Shown piece after piece: positions 58,479 to 64,000 of a stretch of 64,000 nucleotides of DNA (its first letter is position 1; each line of letters opens with the position of its first letter). The notes beneath the pieces were generated by a model. It did no database searches and had not been told where the DNA came from. It saw nothing but the letters and a program-made list of their open reading frames with translations. Source of the stretch: Coniferiporia sulphurascens (Eukaryota; Basidiomycota; Agaricomycetes; Hymenochaetales; Hymenochaetaceae); contig NBBA01000018.1 of NCBI GenBank assembly GCA_002794785.1, forward strand, positions 1 to 64,000, in the 5' to 3' direction. The translations under genes were made by a program, and so were the position numbers.

Positions 58479-59228
58479 AGCTGTTTACTCGTCCGAGTCT
58501 GAGTTATGCCTAAGGGTGCTTTCGTCCGTGGCGGTTCGATAGGTTGAGAGCCCGCGGAAGTAGTATGTAGTCTTGGGGGGGCAAGGAAGAACATGCATGT
58601 CGGCGGGGAAGTAACAAGACCAGTATGTGTGTTATTTGGTCCAGGTCGACAGATTGCCGATTCAATGGGAACCCTTAAGTTTATCTGCAGTAATCGTTTC
58701 GTCAACGAGTTTCAGCACGACAAATTAAGAGTACCATTGAGAATGTGATATCAGCCTTGGAGAACATGCAAAGCCCGCCGACCGGTGTACCTATGCACTT
58801 GGATGTCGTAAGGACCTGTATTGGCTGAGCGTGAGCCGCAGCAGCTGGAAGCCACTAGTATTGTATGAATGTTGAAAGAGAGTTGAACGAGTACAGTAAT
58901 AGTATTCCACTTATGGTAATGCGCTGATGCTTCCGTTTTCTTCGGAGCGATCGTCACTCTTGCCTTTAATAGTATAATGATTTGCGAGGGCCTCTAGCCG
59001 TTGACTATTTTGCGGTATCTCTTTGGAATTGTGGTAGCTCAGCTCTTGGATACAGGCCTCACCTAAGATAGACGACAGGGGGACCACCTCGAGCCATTGA
59101 AATTATAAAATCAAAACGTTCTATCGTAATTTGTAAAGGGTGATCAAGACAAAGGAGGATATCATAACCGAGAAACCCGTCACGGTGAAACTCCAAACTA
59201 AAACAAATCATCTGATTGAGGACATCTC
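58479..59228. other. Intergenic, no supported gene
   Basis: Upstream flank of the membrane-protein gene and 3' flank of the KRE6 gene. Only short frames. Confidence 0.45.
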
Positions 59229-61169
59229 TCAACACGTTTGCCACATCTTGACGCTCGATATGGCCATACCACGCCTTTTGGGATCCGACGGCCATGTTGA
59301 GTACCAAGTCTCCTGTGCTCTTGCAAAATCGTACATTGCAACACCTGAACCATCGAGCCAAGGTTTGTTGCCAAATCCGTCGGGAAACCAGCCTTGAGTG
59401 CCACCCACAGCAACGTCCAATATCAGGTAGAATGCTGTGTGATCCGCATCAGTATCTTGTTGATAATGAGACCAGATACGCTACGGACACACCTTGATCG
59501 AAGGGCGCTGCATTATCGCCGGCATTCTCCCATGGGTTCTCCAGTACGATCTCTGTAGTGCCGTTCACAACTGTCTTGGGATAGTTCCCGCGCTCGAAGA
59601 ATGGTTCGTTGAACTTCAACTGGAGCATGGGCGTGTTCCGATCATTGACATACATACGAATGAACTTTTCGTTCCACTCAAGCGTGTATGTATTGAACTT
59701 GTCCGAATACTGCGAATGACGTTCCCTCCACCAGCCAAACGTCTTTGCCACACTATTGATGAACGTTGTCGGACCCCAGTTGAGCGATGAGCGGACGTAG
59801 TTTCGACCTTGTTTCGGGTAAGACGGTGCATTCCCTCGAGCTTCCATGATCTTTACTTGACGTTAGACATAGAATTTGTCAAGAAAGGAGCAGTTACTCA
59901 CGTCGATCTCACCACTCATTGGCCAATCTCCGTATGTATTGTTAACAGGGAGCATCCAGATTGCGGGCCATAACCAGTCGCCTATGGGCAGTCGCGCGAC
60001 AACCTCGACACGGCCGTACTTGATGCTAGTTGAGTTGACTGTTGTCAGGCGTGCAGACTGGACAGGGTTAATCACGGTCTGCAATGTCAGGTTTGAGACG
60101 GCTCCGCATGCAGTCGCATTTGCCGTCGTACAGCCAGTGATGTTGTATGTATAGCCGTTAAAGATTGCATCCTCGCCAATCACGTCCGACATAAGCGTCG
60201 GGACAATGTACAGGACACCGTCTTCAACGTACGAGTTGTTCGACGAGGCGGTAGTCATCTCGAACTCTCCATTTCTGCATATCAAGTTAGAAAGTACGTA
60301 TGACAAGTTGAAGCCAATCGTGCAACGTACCCAAAGCCACCCATAGAAACCTCCCGTGCCCAACGAGTCGTATTGAGACCTGAACTGAAGTCCTCGTCCA
60401 TCACCAAGCACACGTCACCGACAAACATGATGCCCCTTGCATTGAAAAAACATAGTGCCGCGCCAGCAACAGCTCCTAGAAGCATACAGCTCATAGTGAG
60501 CAGGTAGCTTATCCTCTTGCGCGGATCATTATCATTCAACCATGGCTTCTCAATAGGATTGGAATCAATGTCCAGAATTGCCGTTGACTTCAGACGCCGC
60601 ATTGCAGGTTTGCGAGTGGGTTTGAGCCCTGGACGTGCGGAGTTGAGAATCGAGTCGTTCGGCGCCTGAGAGGAGACGAGGGAGGAACCGAGCTGCCAAG
60701 AGGTTCTTAACGAGCGAGGAGGATTCGAGAATGAGTCTCTGGAGTAAACAGATTGGTTGCGCATGGCATGCCGAGGGACCGCAGAGGCAGCCCTTTTGAA
60801 TGGAACTGCCGATGATGACGCGTCAGAAGAAGAGGTGGTTGGTCGGTGGACAGTATTCTTATATTCACGAACTGTGCAAATCCATATGTAAATGTTCCTG
60901 ATCGCACTAGCTCAAAAATGAAAATAATAAATATACTTACCGAGACCCGACCCCGGGGACGAAGATGTATCTGTTTGGACGACATCGACTGAGTGTGTTA
61001 CGACGAGGTCACTGAGATGTGTCAAATTGGACGCTGAAGATGAAGTGCTTTGCATTGGTTGATGGCCACTGCGAGCATTGGCCTCGGCAACTTGTTCGTC
61101 CGAGGCAGCCAAAGCAGATTTTTCTTCGTTGGACGAAGCGGACTGGGGGCGGAGTGTGTTCATCGGCAC
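59229..61169 (-). CDS. KRE6: KRE6/SKN1-type beta-glucan synthesis protein (GH16)
   Basis: A 568-residue type II membrane protein needed for cell-wall beta-1,6-glucan synthesis in yeast. Exons in gene order: 60941-61169, 60331-60871, 59902-60274, 59493-59850, 59229-59434 (1707 nt). A Ser-rich cytoplasmic N-terminus is followed by one membrane helix (SYLLTMSCMLLGAVAGAALC, about residues 198-220). The lumenal GH16 domain begins DEDFSSGLNTTRWAREVSMG, then GFG joined to NGEFEMTTASSNNSYV. It continues LPIGDWLWPAIWMLP and GEID (about 378-381) joined to IMEARGN, giving the catalytic E-I-D-x-x-E. Later motifs are GWWRERHSQYSDKFNTYTLE and FYLILDVAVGGTQGWFPDG. Several N-glycosylation sites (NNS, NIT, NAT, NLT) are present. 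It belongs to SKN1 family PF03935; whether it is the KRE6 or SKN1 counterpart cannot be decided here. Confidence 0.92.
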
Positions 61170-64000
61170 CGGGGTCGCGTAAAGACATTGTGCTTTATAT
61201 CTCGACGGCTATCAGGAGATTTTGTAATAGAAGCGGGAGAAGCGAAGGTAATACGGGGAAGATGTGCGAGGAGATAGGGAACACCTAGGTATTTGTGCGG
61301 TTTCAAGCCAGACGTCCACTAAGGGTCCCCGCCCGGTGTTGGAACCAACAGCGACGCCAGGGGATTATCTACGGCATCAATACCTTGCCATCCCGAACCG
61401 TTTATTAAAATTCCAGGCCGGTATCTGACAGGCTTGGCGATGCGCTCTAGGCTTTTTTTCTGTTGTACTATGCCCCCATATGTCAAGAGATCTAGCCAGA
61501 CTAGAGCAACTCAGGACGTCATGAACAACGAGGCCGAACATATTGAGGGAGGAAATGCATTACCGTAGATCATTGTGCCTGACCAGTGCGTCCAACGTCC
61601 GCCTCATTCACAGCGCCGATGAGGTTCCATTCAGTCGGTAGCCAGTCCTGACGGCACCTATCGTCAACAACCACACATCACGGAACTCTTCTGATTTCGT
61701 GCGCCTTCAGCGTGCACCATCGTGCCACTACACACGACTCTGATCGTCCTGGGTTCACAGCCAACCTTTTTTACTTGCTAAGGAGAATAAGTGCTTCAGG
61801 TTGGACCTAAGCATGTGCTCGCAGAGTTCTTCGACTTGATCCATATCTTAGCGACGTGGAACAAAAACAAGAGATGATTGGGACTGGCAGCCACCGCGGC
61901 GTACCAAGGGCTGTGCGCGGGATTCGCCCTCCAGATCCGGTACCTGGATCAGGGACTCAATGAGTCATTATTATGTAAATAATCACCCACCTGTAGGTCC
62001 AGCCAATCGCTATCTTAGCCACTTGTGCGTTTGCTGGTTGCCCCAACTGACTGGGGAACAGAAACAGCTCCTTCTTGGCTACTATCAGGCAAAGGCCCAT
62101 GCTTACGGCGGTGCGAGCCTGAGTGTCACGGTGTGTCCTTCAAATTGCATAAAACGTCCTTTTTTGCTATCCGTCTGCTATCCGTAACGTTCTATTGGTC
62201 CAGGAACAACGACGATCTGATACTTAACGAGTCCTCCTCGAGGTAAAGGTGCAACCTTCCCATTACGATATAGGAACTCGGCACTTTCCATCTCACAGGA
62301 GCGTGCCTTTGAGTCGACGACAACGGTCAACGGTATATCTTTCTCAAATGTCGTAACCCGTCACGGTTGCGGCCAACAACGGACGCAATTTATCTTGAAC
62401 TAAGTTTCACCAGCGTCGAGTGACCAAGTGCCCGCAGTCACTGACCGAGCCTTTGTGCGAGTACGATTGACAACGCGCGGCTATTCCAGCTCATCAGTTT
62501 TCACTTAATTGGTTGGTAAGGATTGATGGAATGATCCACCAATCCTCTCCGTATCCTAAGGCATGCCCGCGCCCCCCCAAAATGAGGGCGTATACACTTC
62601 ACTTAGTATTAGAAGCGTAATATATACGGAAAACCGTGGTCACCTTCAGTACCACTTCTGAACCGCTAACTCACGTCGTTATCTCTAGGACTCTCCGACT
62701 TGCAGTAACCCGCGATTTTCTTCAAAGCAGGCATAAAAGTGGCATACTATTCAGTGGGTTCTGAGGACCACCTGGAGGGGAACGTATAGCTTGCTGAAGT
62801 GACACAGTTTGCAGGTGAACTCTTTCCAACAAAGTCAGGCTGTTTGGAGGATCTGGGGTCAGGACGAGGCGAGAACGGCGTTAAGTGCTGATATTTAACT
62901 CGTAAGTTCAGAAGGCCGTGTTCTTATCGTATTAATCCGTGTATCTGCTGCTGGGATGGTGCTGCCGCGGAAATGGGTCCGAGTCGTTAATGGCCTTCCG
63001 TGCTTCCGGGGTCGTCCGTCTGTTAACAGCGAAGCCAGCACCACCGGTGGCGTCAGATGTTGCAATCGAAAGGCGCACTTTTGTCTCGACCACGCCGAAA
63101 AATATCTTTTCAGTATTTCAGGGTCTCCCCTTATTTATAACGATGCTCTTGGGTTGCCAACATATATGCTGAGGCATCCAGAAAAAAAGGTTGTGTCTCG
63201 CCGTTTATAAAGGTAGTTAGACGACAAACGGCCGACTGTGTAAGCACGGGGAGATGTACAGTAATTGGCGTCCTTGAGCTTGGTGCATACACGAAGTATC
63301 TACATACAAGCTGTTCAATTAATTTCGGAACTGTGGAATAATTTCCGGACACCTCCCGATAGCGGCCCGTTCGTCCGTACGTGTGAAGGTCAGACTTTTT
63401 CGAGGCCTACCATGTATGATCTTTGAAGGGGCGCCGCCGTGACTCTTTTTAACTAGATCAGAAGGCACAGAAAACAATCCGGCGTGAAGGACACCCGACG
63501 GAGTCCCATCCGCATATAAGCATCCCGGAGAACAATTATGCATGGACTTACACAACAACTTCTTATTGATCAGCGTATCGGAGTGGAACGGAGCAGTCAC
63601 AGCATCCGAGATGAGGACTTGGTACGTAGTTGGCATCTTGGATGATCTCCGTATCGACACGCTCTGGGATGGGTGTCTGTTGAAAGAAAATCCGCAAGCT
63701 TGGCCAGCTTACGTCAAGTAGAGAAAGCCGGGGAGAGCGAAGCGAAACGGTGTCGGTTCCGGTCGGTAGTTAGATTAGGAGAACGGGATGTCGTCGACTC
63801 TTGTGAGTCCCAGGTGAAAATTCCAGCAATCGATTACTCGCAGTGTCGGGAATAGTCGTATCAATTCAGCTGTGCTGGCACGGTAGCAACTCGGAAACGT
63901 TGTCTAACGAAGTTCTTCCACGAACAGGCATCCATTGCGTGTTTTCGGCGGGACGGAAGGAAATCACGCAGTATTTTCGAAAAAGCACGAGCAAGCATAG
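61170..64000. other. Long stretch without supported gene
   Basis: I found no domain. Candidate frames are 61960-62187 (+), 62939-63210 (+) and 63319-63660 (-), all under 115 codons and without recognisable motifs. The left part holds the 5' flank of the KRE6 gene. No LTR or terminal repeat was noticed. Confidence 0.35.

Noticed and set aside
1..64000. CRISPR arrays, bacterial operons or phage genes
   Set aside because: Spliced genes, LTR elements and basidiomycete families show a eukaryotic nuclear genome; no regularly spaced short repeats were seen.

Overview
The window is nuclear DNA of a filamentous basidiomycete, probably an agaricomycete. Genes are dense with short introns (about 50-70 nt, GT-AG). 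They include DUF6534 and DUF6533 membrane proteins typical of mushroom-forming fungi, a fungal hybrid histidine kinase, a Zn2Cys6 regulator, a KRE6/SKN1 glucan-synthesis protein and many cytochrome P450s. All gene models below were spliced by eye. Where I added up exon lengths (both ABM genes, the kinase, P450-1, P450-5, REX1, KRE6) the total is divisible by three.

Layout. 0.65-3.9 kb: a direct tandem duplication carrying two small antibiotic-biosynthesis-monooxygenase (ABM) fold genes; the second unit was later hit by a 178-bp solo LTR. 4.5-9.1 kb: a 13-exon membrane hybrid histidine kinase. 9.8-13.7 kb: a Zn2Cys6/fungal_trans transcription factor. 14.1-16.1 kb: a DUF6534 membrane protein. 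17-19.4 kb: gene-poor, with two solo LTRs. 19.7-38.6 kb: a P450 array of four close paralogs, one forward and three reverse, with a second DUF6534 gene between the first two. One paralog carries two small frameshifting deletions. 40.2-45.7 kb: a young, nearly intact Ty1/copia element on the minus strand. 45.7-46.6 kb: a decayed fifth member of the P450 family, cut off by another solo LTR. 47.4-49.1 kb: a DUF6533 membrane protein.

51-61 kb: a more GC-rich, housekeeping-like stretch with a REX1 RNA exonuclease divergent from a sixth, more diverged P450, then a multi-pass membrane protein and a KRE6/SKN1-type GH16 protein. 61.2-64 kb: no gene I can support.

Mobile DNA is the best documented part. 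The copia family appears as one full element and three solo LTRs, each with its own perfect 5-bp target duplication. A second, TG..CA-ended LTR family appears as two solo copies. At 34.1-35.3 kb a TA-flanked MITE directly abuts a poly(A)-tailed retroposon with a 13-bp target duplication. The P450, ABM, DUF6534 and Zn2Cys6 genes together could be an accessory or secondary-metabolism region, but no backbone synthase is visible, so that is inference only.
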